DNA of 64,000 nucleotides from Neiella litorisoli. GTDB lineage: Bacteria; Pseudomonadota; Gammaproteobacteria; Enterobacterales; Neiellaceae. Location: assembly GCF_014773395.1 (NCBI RefSeq), contig NZ_JACXAF010000019.1, forward strand, positions 1-64,000, read 5' to 3'. Shown here piece by piece: positions 10,468 to 18,324 of the stretch (within the stretch, counting starts at the first letter, position 1; the number at the start of each line of letters is the position of its first letter). The position numbers and the translations under genes are program-made. The notes under the pieces are model-generated. The model searched no databases, was not told the origin of the DNA, and was given only the letters and a program-made list of their open reading frames with translations.

Positions 10468-11820
10468 ATGTCAATGGAACCGTTGCTTGTTGTCGAAGAC
10501 GATCCAGGTATCCAAAAGCAGCTCAAATGGACTTTCACCGACAATGAAGTCATTGTTGCCGGCGATCGCGAATCTGCCATTGCCGCACTGCGCCGCCACG
10601 AGCCTAAAGTCGTTACTTTGGATTTGGGATTACCCCCCGATGAAGCCAATGCCAGCGAAGGTCTAGCGACACTCCAAGAGATCCTCGAGCTTGCCCCTAA
10701 AACCAAAGTCATTGTGATCACCGGCAATGACGACAAAGATAACGCGCTCAAAGCCATTGCAATGGGCGCATTGGACTTTTATCAAAAGCCGATCGATGCC
10801 GACACCCTCAATGTTATTGTCTCGCGAGCGTTTTTCGTCGCCGGAGTCGAGCAAGAAAATGAGCGTTTACGAAGCTCTTCGCTGGATGACAATGGCTTTA
10901 TCGGCAACAGCCCTCAGGTTCAACAAGTCAGTCGCATGGTTGACCGAATTGCCCCGACAGAAATCACCACCTTGCTGTTGGGAGAAAGTGGCACAGGTAA
11001 GGAAGTACTCGCTCGCGCTATTCATGAACGCGGACCTAGGGCTGACAAACCATTCATTGCCATCAACTGTGCGTCCATTCCTGAAACTTTGTTAGAAAGC
11101 GAATTATTCGGCTTCGAGCGCGGCGCGTTTACTGGCGCTCATAAACAAACCAAAGGCAAAATCGAATGTGCCAATGGCGGCACCTTGTTCTTAGATGAAA
11201 TAGGTGACATGCCCTACCCGTTGCAAGCCAAGATTCTGCGCTTTTTGCAAGAGAAGGTTATCGAGCGATTGGGCGGACGCCAAGAGATCGCTGTCGACGT
11301 CAAAGTGATCTGCGCCACCCACCAAGATTTGCAAGGTATGGTAGCCGAGAAGAGCTTTCGTGAAGATTTGTTCTACCGTATCAGTGAAGTGACCATCAAT
11401 ATCCCACCGCTGCGCGAACGAGGTGAAGATATCTTGTTGTTGTCGAGAGCATTTTTACAAACTTTTAGCCAACAATTTGGCCGTAAAATCAGCGGATTTT
11501 CCGAAGAAGCCAATAGCGCGCTGATGGCTCATCGCTGGCCTGGCAATATCCGTGAGCTACAAAATAAAATTAAGTCCGCCGTGATCATGGCCGATGGTAA
11601 GCAGGTCACCGACATCGATTTGGCCTTGATGCCGAGTTCGCAACAAACTGAACAACAACCGCTCAATTTAAGGCAAGTTCGAGAAGCCGCTGAAAGTCAA
11701 GCCATTTCACGTGCGATTACTCGCTCAGAAGGAAATATGTCCAAAGCTGCTGAATTATTAGGCGTGACACGCCCGACATTGTATGCTTTGATGGACAAAT
11801 ACGGTATGGAAAAACCGTAG
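10468..11820 (+). CDS. prsR: Sigma-54-dependent response regulator PrsR
   Basis: PrsR is an NtrC-type activator for RpoN promoters of PEP-CTERM and polysaccharide genes. From the ATG at 10468 it is 450 residues: a receiver domain (EDD near residue 10, phosphoacceptor D52 in TLDLGLP), an AAA+ domain with Walker A GESGTGKE, GAFTGA from residue 219, Walker B GGTLFLDEIGD and WPGNIREL, then a Fis-type HTH (NMSKAAELLGVTRPTLYALM). AAGGA precedes the start by 8 bases. It is 40 bases after prsK in the same operon. A candidate target promoter lies 120 bases downstream at 11944. Confidence 0.93.
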   Translation: MSMEPLLVVEDDPGIQKQLKWTFTDNEVIVAGDRESAIAALRRHEPKVVTLDLGLPPDEANASEGLATLQEILELAPKTKVIVITGNDDKDNALKAIAMGALDFYQKPIDADTLNVIVSRAFFVAGVEQENERLRSSSLDDNGFIGNSPQVQQVSRMVDRIAPTEITTLLLGESGTGKEVLARAIHERGPRADKPFIAINCASIPETLLESELFGFERGAFTGAHKQTKGKIECANGGTLFLDEIGDMPYPLQAKILRFLQEKVIERLGGRQEIAVDVKVICATHQDLQGMVAEKSFREDLFYRISEVTINIPPLRERGEDILLLSRAFLQTFSQQFGRKISGFSEEANSALMAHRWPGNIRELQNKIKSAVIMADGKQVTDIDLALMPSSQQTEQQPLNLRQVREAAESQAISRAITRSEGNMSKAAELLGVTRPTLYALMDKYGMEKP

Positions 11821-11943
11821 AAAAAGTGGGCTGTCAGAGTTTTTTACATTGGCTCTCACCGCAGGATCGCGAATCAGCTAAGACAAAACTCTTAAATTAA
11901 TAAAGCCTTTAAAAAACAGCCTAATGCAGAAAAATAGTTTTTT

Positions 11944-11960
11944 CGGCCTATTTTTTGCAT
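11944..11960 (+). promoter_or_regulatory. Candidate sigma-54 (-24/-12) promoter before the Tat/PqqD/HprK cassette
   Basis: The motif is CGGCCTATTTTTTGCAT: GG at 11945-11946, ten bases, GC at 11957-11958. The -12 half TTGCA matches the consensus fully; the -24 half matches GGC of TGGCAC. Transcription would start near 11970, about 80 bases before the ATG at 12050. Its place right after prsR makes it a natural PrsR target. GG-N10-GC occurs often by chance, so this is a prediction. The 229 bases between prsR and the next gene hold no other clear element. Confidence 0.5.
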
Positions 11961-12049
11961 TATTGCTAGTTCAGTTTTTCAAATTTTGTTTTGCTAGACA
12001 GTCGCGAGCCACAGTTTTCAAACTTGAGCCCGGCGGTAAGGGGTCAACG

Positions 12050-12751
12050 ATGGGCATAGACAACAAAACTCAACAGTCGACGGATATTGGAAATTCAGAA
12101 ATGGACAACACATCAACCAAATCGTCATCCAATGCGTTTGGGCGTCGCAAGTTTTTAAAGAAGACCTCTATCGGGGTTGCTTTGAGCACTATTCCTGCGA
12201 AATCCATTTGGGCTTCTGGCAATGGCAACTTAATTGGTTCAATTCAAGCTTCCGCAGGCTCAGGCTGGAGCCCATGTGGTATTGCTCTGTATTCTCATGG
12301 TGGTTGGAAAAATCACTACAGCAGTTATTCTGATGCAGTCCTTTTTGGCGATGCTTTCCCATCGGGCTTTGTGGTAACCAAAGATGGCGACACCATAGGC
12401 TTGGATGACAAGTTTGTTTACGAAAAGGCTAAAGGCCACAACCCAGAACAATATGTGGACCAATTAAGAAACGCCACATTAACCGAGGTAATGGGGGCTG
12501 AAAGCTTAATCGTAAATGTGTTCGTGCAAATCTGCGCTATTTACTTAAATGCAAAGTATCACGTTGAAGCGCCAGAGCTAGACATTGAATTTCCAGTTTA
12601 TGGCCCAGGAAAACCTTTCGAGAGCCTAGCTGCGCTGGCATCATGGCTGTTGCTAAACTCACTCGATATCGAAGGCCAACCCAACACTAAATTCGGCAAA
12701 GCCTTGAGCGAGTTGATCGACAACAATCACGCTCCGAGTACCTGTAGCTAA
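12050..12751 (+). CDS. Tat-signal protein of unknown function, first gene of the HprK-related cassette
   Basis: I do not recognise the family. From the ATG at 12050 (AAGGGG 6 bases upstream) it is 233 residues. A longer in-frame reading from 11924 would run through the candidate promoter and is disfavoured. The N-terminus is hydrophilic and followed by GRRKFLKKTSIGVALSTIPA (about 31-50), a good twin-arginine signal with an AKSIWASG cleavage region, so the protein is probably exported folded. The mature part has two Cys regions (GWSPCG and a C-terminal STCS) and a long hydrophobic helix around LIVNVFVQICAIYL. It could be the substrate, a partner or an effector of the kinase/PqqD-like genes behind it. 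Confidence 0.7.
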   Translation: MGIDNKTQQSTDIGNSEMDNTSTKSSSNAFGRRKFLKKTSIGVALSTIPAKSIWASGNGNLIGSIQASAGSGWSPCGIALYSHGGWKNHYSSYSDAVLFGDAFPSGFVVTKDGDTIGLDDKFVYEKAKGHNPEQYVDQLRNATLTEVMGAESLIVNVFVQICAIYLNAKYHVEAPELDIEFPVYGPGKPFESLAALASWLLLNSLDIEGQPNTKFGKALSELIDNNHAPSTCS

Positions 12752-12754
12752 GAC

Positions 12755-12982
12755 GTGCAAAGTTTCGGTATATCAACCGACGTAAAGCTATATTCGTTTT
12801 CTGACGGGAGCGGCATAGCTTTTTATAATTTGATTACAGGTGAAACAACCTCTATCTCCATGACGCAAGAGCAATTTTTTGCGATGTGCGAACTTGGGAA
12901 TTGTTCGGAGTCACCTAGCGAACAAAGCTTACTTAAACAACTTATCGAGCTTGAAGTGCTCACTCCTCAGCCGAATGTCTAA
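12755..12982 (+). CDS. PqqD-like small protein of the HprK-related kinase A system
   Basis: A 75-residue protein starting at GTG, three bases after the Tat-protein stop. Its size, the beta-rich first half (VKLYSFSDGSGIAFYNLITGET) and the helical second half ending LLKQLIELEVLTPQ fit the PqqD-like RRE fold. Such proteins bind leader peptides and present them to modifying enzymes. The neighbouring HprK-related kinase matches the known HPr-rel-A/PqqD pairing. It overlaps the kinase gene by 8 bases. No obvious precursor peptide is seen nearby. Confidence 0.75.
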   Translation: MQSFGISTDVKLYSFSDGSGIAFYNLITGETTSISMTQEQFFAMCELGNCSESPSEQSLLKQLIELEVLTPQPNV

Positions 12983-13838
12983 AAAATTCTTTTTGGATAC
13001 CAGCCCCTTTGCTTTTTGCATTTCGACCAACTCATCGTTAGTCGAGCACAACTTGCAAACTATTTATAGTTCACTGCTCACTCCCTATGACGGCCAGCAG
13101 AGCGACTACTACGTGCAACTCAACGCAGGCAAAGGCCTGAGGCGTGTATTTCGTCGGCAAGCTCACTTTTTTACTGATCAATATGAGCCTTTTTCGCCAC
13201 TATCAAGTGAGCAGGGTTATGCGCTCCTCGAGTGGGGCATGAACTACACCATCGCTGCCAATGAGATGCAGCATGTTATCGTCCATTCAGCCGTGCTAGC
13301 AAAAGAAGACAAGGCAGTGCTCTTCCCTGCCCCCCCAGGCTCGGGCAAAAGTACATTGACTTGCTACCTAGCGAACAATGGTTGGCGTCTGTTGTCCGAC
13401 GAGATGGCTCTTGTCGTGCCCAATTCAAATACGGTTGTACCTTATGTTCGACCAATATGCCTAAAAAACCAATCCATCAGTTTGGCGAAGAATTGGTTTA
13501 ATGATGGTGCATTCTCATCAATTGCTCCGGCGACCCACAAAGGGGATGTCATCCATCTATCACCCCCTCAAGCTTCGTGGGACGCTCGACACCAACCAGC
13601 TCAAATAGCGGCCATCGTGTTTCCGCAGTATCGACCTGATATCGCTCTGGATATCTATGCACTGGATAAACAGCAGAGCTTTATGCAACTAGCGGAAAAC
13701 GCGTTTAACTATGGCGTGGTTGGTAGTGTCGGTTTCGACACCATTACACAGCTTGTTGAAAAATCGGCTTGTTTTGAGGTTCACTACAATAGCCTCAAAG
13801 AAGTCGAAGCATTTCTGACTGAAGAGCTAATGGCCTGA
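12975..13838 (+). CDS. HprK-related kinase A
   Basis: A 287-residue P-loop protein related to the C-terminal domain of HPr kinase/phosphorylase. The ATG at 12975 (MSKKFFLD) is chosen over a longer frame because it overlaps the PqqD-like gene by only 8 bases. Walker A is FPAPPGSGKSTL (about 119-130), and WRLLSDEMALVVP fits the Walker B region of this family. The classical HprK N-terminal domain is absent. Relatives in lasso-peptide clusters phosphorylate peptides, so a peptide or protein kinase role is possible here, but the substrate is unknown. The stop overlaps the next start (TGATG). Confidence 0.8.
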   Translation: MSKKFFLDTSPFAFCISTNSSLVEHNLQTIYSSLLTPYDGQQSDYYVQLNAGKGLRRVFRRQAHFFTDQYEPFSPLSSEQGYALLEWGMNYTIAANEMQHVIVHSAVLAKEDKAVLFPAPPGSGKSTLTCYLANNGWRLLSDEMALVVPNSNTVVPYVRPICLKNQSISLAKNWFNDGAFSSIAPATHKGDVIHLSPPQASWDARHQPAQIAAIVFPQYRPDIALDIYALDKQQSFMQLAENAFNYGVVGSVGFDTITQLVEKSACFEVHYNSLKEVEAFLTEELMA

Positions 13839-14932
13839 TGGAAAAAATATCGCCACAATTGCTGATAGCGTTGTACACCGATCCGCAGTCTGCGTTGTCA
13901 CTGACATCAAGCCAATGGCAGTCAGTTATCCTAGTTTTACGTCATCACTCGCTGCTTGCACGGTTTAGGATCGTTTTTGAGCAATGTCAGATCCTTCAAC
14001 TATTGCCAGATTATGTCCAGCATCATTTGAGCAATTCGATGAAGCTTGCAGAAAAGCAACGCCAACAAATTTTCTATGAAGCCAGCAAGCTAAAAAATTC
14101 CATTCTGCTCGATGACATCCCCGTGGTTTACCTTAAAGGCGCAGCCTACACTTTGTCTAAGCTAACAGCTGGCAACGGGCGCATCTACAGCGACATCGAC
14201 ATACTGGTAGATAAGCATAATATTGCTTCAATGACCCAAAAACTGTTCGTTTCTGGTTGGATGGGTAAAGACATCAGCCCGTACGATCAAAAATACTACG
14301 ACAACTGGATGCATGAAATTCCGCCGCTTTATCACTCTTCTCGAGGAACAAACCTAGATATTCATCATAATTTAGTTCCCATTGTTTCTGGTCGCTCTCC
14401 CGACATCTCGGTGTTTACTAAAGATGTGCAGACCACAGATGAAGGTCACGACTACTTGTCTCCGCCTGCGTTACTGCTCCACAGTATTGCTCACCTATTC
14501 TTTAACGAAGACTATGACAATGCTTTTCGCGACTTGATAGATATGGATTTGATTATTAGAGAAAAGGGCGACGATGAATTCTGGCAACGACTGCTGGAGC
14601 TAGCACAGCAAGCTGGTTTTTTATTCGAGGTAAAATTGGCGTTGCGTTATCTCACCAGAATATTTGCGACCCCCCTTCCAATAGAAGTAGTCCAAAAGCT
14701 TCAGTTAAAAAACAGTTGGAGGTTGCGATTATTAGACTTCACATACAGCAGAGCGCTATTGCCAAATCACCCGCTAGTTGAATGCGATTTTCAAGGTATG
14801 GCAAATTTGACGGCATTTTTGCTTGGACACTCTCGAAAAATGCCTGTTCACGTGCTCGCCTACCATTCTGCTCACAAGCTCTATCAACACTTAACTAAGC
14901 TACTACTGGGTTTAGACCCTAACAAGCAGTAG
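13838..14932 (+). CDS. Nucleotidyltransferase family protein (NTP_transf_5-like)
   Basis: A 364-residue protein with the nucleotidyltransferase signature VVYLKGAAYTL followed by NGRIYSDIDILVDK (the two Asp residues of DxD near 120) and a helical C-terminal half. It resembles the uncharacterised nucleotidyltransferase family that travels with HprK-related kinases in XrtA and RiPP-like clusters. It could add a nucleotide or other group to the cassette's substrate. It is last in the four-gene cassette and converges on the XrtA ATPase gene with 12 bases between, too short for a clear terminator. Confidence 0.78.
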   Translation: MEKISPQLLIALYTDPQSALSLTSSQWQSVILVLRHHSLLARFRIVFEQCQILQLLPDYVQHHLSNSMKLAEKQRQQIFYEASKLKNSILLDDIPVVYLKGAAYTLSKLTAGNGRIYSDIDILVDKHNIASMTQKLFVSGWMGKDISPYDQKYYDNWMHEIPPLYHSSRGTNLDIHHNLVPIVSGRSPDISVFTKDVQTTDEGHDYLSPPALLLHSIAHLFFNEDYDNAFRDLIDMDLIIREKGDDEFWQRLLELAQQAGFLFEVKLALRYLTRIFATPLPIEVVQKLQLKNSWRLRLLDFTYSRALLPNHPLVECDFQGMANLTAFLLGHSRKMPVHVLAYHSAHKLYQHLTKLLLGLDPNKQ

Positions 14933-14944
14933 CCTCCTCAACCG

Positions 14945-15982
14945 TCATTCTGCGTCCTTTTTCTTGGTCGCTATTAATTTGTCTAAATAACGAATAATTT
15001 TAATCTTACGCTGAATCACCTGATCGAGCACATGACCAACATCGATCAGAATTTGCTGGATCTCGGTAGCGGATAAGTTAAGTGTATTTTCACTCGATTC
15101 GTTACTTTCTTGTTGATGCTGGGAGCCGGAGATTAATGACGCTGCAGTCGTTCTACCTGACTGCAAAGAACCCGATAGCTCCTCCCCCATTTCATTGATA
15201 ACGGATTGAACATCCTTTATCGATATTGTGGAGAGATCCTCCAAGAACGCATAAAGAAACAAGCGATCGGCAAAGATATTGATTTTCCTTGGCACGCCGG
15301 CAGCGTATTCGGTGATTTTCTCGAAAATATCTTCTTGTAGTGCAGGGTTTCCTTGCCAGCCAGCTTGAGTCAAGCGATGCTCGATATACCCCTTTACTTC
15401 CTCAGCATTAAATGGCCGCAAGTGACATGAGGCAATAATTCGCTGCCTAAACTGCTCCATCTCAGGTAGTTCGATAATTGGTTTGAGCTCTTCTTGCCCC
15501 AATAGAAAACTTTGGATCAGCGGCCGGTCATCCAACTGAAAGTTAGACAACATGCGCAGTTCTTCGACGGTCTCTGCGGGTAAATTTTGCGCCTCGTCAA
15601 CGACCAGCAAAGCGCGCTTTCCCTGCCGATTGAGTTGATGCAAATACTGCTCGAGCTTGCGTAAGATCTCGGCCTTTCCGAGGCCCTCAACTTCGATGTT
15701 GAACTCTGCTGCAACTAACTGAACAAGTTCTTCTGGGTTGAGTTTAGTCGTCGATATTTGGGCGGGAACAATGCTGTCATCTAATGAGGCCAACAAACTA
15801 CGCGCGATGGTCGTTTTACCTGTACCAATGGGCCCAGTGACAACAATGAAGCCTTCACCTTGTGATAAACCATAATGGAGGTAAGCGACCGCCCGATCGT
15901 GATGCGCACTTGAAAAGAAAAACTTAGGGTCCGGACTGAGTTTAAAAGGCTTATCAGTCAGACCAAAATGATCTTCATACAT
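14945..15982 (-). CDS. XrtA/PEP-CTERM system-associated ATPase (ExeA/GspA-like)
   Basis: A 345-residue AAA+ ATPase beginning MYEDHFGLTDKPFKLSPDP, the usual start of the ExeA-like XrtA ATPase family. Walker A is VTGPIGTGKTTIA (about 48-60), Walker B LLVVDEAQNLP, and sensor region FLLGQEEL. Unlike GspA it has no C-terminal transmembrane or peptidoglycan-binding part, and ends in a charged helix. It probably energises assembly or regulation of the export machinery. It follows the outer-membrane protein gene by 4 bases in the minus-strand export operon. Confidence 0.9.
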   Translation of the reverse strand: MYEDHFGLTDKPFKLSPDPKFFFSSAHHDRAVAYLHYGLSQGEGFIVVTGPIGTGKTTIARSLLASLDDSIVPAQISTTKLNPEELVQLVAAEFNIEVEGLGKAEILRKLEQYLHQLNRQGKRALLVVDEAQNLPAETVEELRMLSNFQLDDRPLIQSFLLGQEELKPIIELPEMEQFRQRIIASCHLRPFNAEEVKGYIEHRLTQAGWQGNPALQEDIFEKITEYAAGVPRKINIFADRLFLYAFLEDLSTISIKDVQSVINEMGEELSGSLQSGRTTAASLISGSQHQQESNESSENTLNLSATEIQQILIDVGHVLDQVIQRKIKIIRYLDKLIATKKKDAE

Positions 15983-15986
15983 GAGC

Positions 15987-17459
15987 TTAAAAACTCTTAT
16001 TTAGATTGATATAGGCTCGATTTTCCTCATAGCCAAAATCATCTTCATTTGAGCTTCTGTCGGAGAATTGGTAACCATACCTCAAAGACAAGGACTGGAG
16101 GAAAGAGTGACTTAGAGATAACTCAAAACGTCGATAGTAGTCGTTTTGCTTTTGCTGATCGCTATCATCAAATTGATATTTGTTATAACGGAAAGAACTT
16201 GAGAACTGGGTTGTCCTCGTCAAACTCCGCGTATAAGACAGCGTGGCACCATAGGTATCGTCATTCAGCGTTTGGCCATCGGAATCGTTACGTTCTCTGC
16301 GAGTAGATGTAAGCGAGAGCGACACTGAACTGCGCTTCATTTTCAGCGAAGAAGTCCAATCAAGCACTTTACGAAGCGAATAATCTTCAATAATTTCATC
16401 TTCAACGAAAAAGTCTCGTTCAAAACTGGTCAGCTCTTCACTGTATCTCACAGTGTTGGTCATCCGTTTGCTTTTGTGCTGTATTAAAACATCATAAGAG
16501 TTGCCAAATACGCGCTTCGAATAGCTACCTTTGATTTTAGTGTTCCGAGAAGGGTTTAAGTCTACTTTACCACCCCAGCTGTCATTCCCCTCGCCTTCCA
16601 CAACGAAATTATAATTAAGCTCAACGAAAGATTTACGGTCTATGTAATAGCGCAACCCAGGACCAACTCGGCCAAAGGTACGATCGCGATCTTCGCCATC
16701 GTCAAAACCTTTTTCTTCGTATTTTTCCCAATTGTAATTAACTGTCGGTGCAAAACCATACATTTGCGCAATAGCTAAATTACCATTCACTCGATGAGAC
16801 TGATTGTTGCGAGAACCACCCCGAGCGTCGTCCTTTTGGAAGTTATAGTTGGTGGACCAAATGTAATTAGTTACCCGAGAACCTTGTCCTAAAGAGACGC
16901 CAGCTCGGTAGCCATAACTGTTACCTTGGTCATCTGAAGCGTCTCGAATACTGGCACCTGCGTTGGCCCCAAACGACAGGTATCCTCTGCCACCGTTGCT
17001 ATATGACAGGTTCGTACTAGCGTTACGGTTAGTAACTGTGTCGCCAGTTAAAATGTCGTCGTTCGCATCTCTGCGGCGAGATCGGGCAACATTATCCACT
17101 TTGGCTTCTGCGTTCATCGCGAAACCACTTTGGCCAAAGCGCTTGTTGGCTGAAAATTGAAGCGAATTGTAATAAGAGTTACGGTCAGAATCGTGGCTGT
17201 ACATGGCTCGCGTACCACGATAGTTGAGACTTAAAGCCCCTTCATTACCATCAACGGTTGCGCGTAGGGCCGCATACAAGCTGCCTATGGTGGCGCTTTC
17301 TTTAGATGAATTTGCTAATTCAACATTATCCGTGTGAGTGGCTCGGAATCCTACACTTGGGTATACATCAACCTTAGCCCCACTTGCGCATGCCGAAAAC
17401 ACGGCGGCAGCAATAGGTAACGCTTTAAACAGCTTATTGCCGGCCCGCTTTACCATCAT
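15987..17459 (-). CDS. XrtA-associated outer-membrane protein (TIGR03016-like)
   Basis: About 490 residues from the tandem ATGs at 17459/17456, which follow GACGGGGACG. A longer frame to 17510 is only the reversed tyrosine repeat of the kinase gene and is unlikely. A signal peptide is present (KLFKALPIAAAVFSACASGA). The rest is rich in alternating polar/aromatic strands (YNSLQFSANKRF, GGRGYLSFGANAG) and ends in AYINLNKSF with terminal Phe, as in beta-barrels. It is probably the outer-membrane pore or accessory barrel of the XrtA polysaccharide. It overlaps the kinase gene by 26 bases. Confidence 0.85.
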   Translation of the reverse strand: MMVKRAGNKLFKALPIAAAVFSACASGAKVDVYPSVGFRATHTDNVELANSSKESATIGSLYAALRATVDGNEGALSLNYRGTRAMYSHDSDRNSYYNSLQFSANKRFGQSGFAMNAEAKVDNVARSRRRDANDDILTGDTVTNRNASTNLSYSNGGRGYLSFGANAGASIRDASDDQGNSYGYRAGVSLGQGSRVTNYIWSTNYNFQKDDARGGSRNNQSHRVNGNLAIAQMYGFAPTVNYNWEKYEEKGFDDGEDRDRTFGRVGPGLRYYIDRKSFVELNYNFVVEGEGNDSWGGKVDLNPSRNTKIKGSYSKRVFGNSYDVLIQHKSKRMTNTVRYSEELTSFERDFFVEDEIIEDYSLRKVLDWTSSLKMKRSSVSLSLTSTRRERNDSDGQTLNDDTYGATLSYTRSLTRTTQFSSSFRYNKYQFDDSDQQKQNDYYRRFELSLSHSFLQSLSLRYGYQFSDRSSNEDDFGYEENRAYINLNKSF

Positions 17460-18324
17460 CGTCCCTGTCTCCGTAACCGTAGCCATAGCCATAACCGTAG
17501 CCATAACCATATTGACTGAATGCGCCTCTTACCGCTTTGTTTATGACAAAGCCCAATGCCAGATCGCGATTAAGCTCTTCAATCGCGGCAGAAGCCTGCG
17601 CAAGTTTCGTTTTATCTTGCTCAACAACAATAAGTGCTTGCCCCACCAATCGCGACATCACTTTAGTTTCGTTAACACCCAGTAATGGAGGACAATCAAA
17701 CACAACCACACGATCGCTATAGCGCTTAGCTAGCTCACTGGCAAGAGCTGCCATTTTTTCACTGGTTAGTAGTTCATTACTCAAATCATGTGGCATACCA
17801 GCAGGCATAATTCGCAGCTTGTCGATATTCGTAGGATAGATGACTTCGCCTACAGTCTCTTTTTCACCCAGCAAAAACTCAATGAGGCCAGGTTTCCTAT
17901 CGAGTTCAAGCTCTTTCATCACACTTGGTTTGAGGACGTCGGCATCAACTAACAAAACAGTTTTGTCTTGTTCCAGAGCAATGCTCAAAGCTAAATTAAT
18001 GGCCGTAAAGGTTTTTCCTTCGCTCGGATTCGCACTACTGACCATGATCAAATTGCCATTTGGATGAGAGTCTTTTGCCGGTCCAAATGCGTTAGATAGA
18101 AGCTTCAGCTTGATATTGCGATACTCTTCGCGAATGAGTCGAGACTTTCGATTTTCGGTGACCATACCTTTCTCTGAAAGCAGGTCTTGATCGATAATTA
18201 GCTGGTTCGGAGTTGTTTCCGTCACCGCTTTCTCAGGTTGTTCTGGTGACTCTGGAGAGCTCTTTTCTTGCTTCGCCTTGTTCGCCGCCTTCATCGCGTT
18301 CAATGCTTTCTCGATCGTACTCAT
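17434..18324 (-). CDS. XrtA-associated tyrosine autokinase (CpsD/CapB type)
   Basis: A 296-residue BY-kinase that regulates polysaccharide chain growth with its chain-length partner. It has the N-terminal MSTIEKALNAMKAANKAK, Walker A SSANPSEGKTFTAIN (about 95-109), Walker A' VLLVDADVL, Walker B VVVFDCPPLLG, and a C-terminal tail of seven Tyr-Gly pairs that would be the autophosphorylation cluster. It overlaps the chain-length gene by 4 bases (ATGA). The tyrosine tail is encoded by hexanucleotide repeats that could change length by slippage. Confidence 0.92.
   Translation of the reverse strand: MSTIEKALNAMKAANKAKQEKSSPESPEQPEKAVTETTPNQLIIDQDLLSEKGMVTENRKSRLIREEYRNIKLKLLSNAFGPAKDSHPNGNLIMVSSANPSEGKTFTAINLALSIALEQDKTVLLVDADVLKPSVMKELELDRKPGLIEFLLGEKETVGEVIYPTNIDKLRIMPAGMPHDLSNELLTSEKMAALASELAKRYSDRVVVFDCPPLLGVNETKVMSRLVGQALIVVEQDKTKLAQASAAIEELNRDLALGFVINKAVRGAFSQYGYGYGYGYGYGYGDRDDDGKAGRQ
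17470..17511 (-). repeat. Hexanucleotide tandem array coding seven Tyr-Gly pairs
   Basis: Seven in-frame six-base units (minus strand TATGGT, TATGGC, TACGGT and close variants) encode the tail of the tyrosine autokinase. Gain or loss of a unit keeps the frame and adds or removes one phosphorylatable tyrosine. Confidence 0.9.

Noticed and set aside
12032-12043. GGCGGTAAGGGG, similar to the ops/JUMPstart element of RfaH-controlled operons
   Set aside because: Only the first seven bases match ops, and the segment doubles as the ribosome site of the Tat protein.
11924-12049. N-terminal extension of the Tat protein (42 residues, hydrophobic)
   Set aside because: It would run through the candidate sigma-54 promoter and put a second hydrophobic stretch before a good Tat signal; AAGGGG before the ATG at 12050 favours the shorter form.
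17460-17510. Upstream extension of the outer-membrane protein (MVMATVMAMATV...)
   Set aside because: It is the Tyr-Gly repeat of the kinase gene read in another frame; a normal signal peptide begins at the ATGs near 17459.
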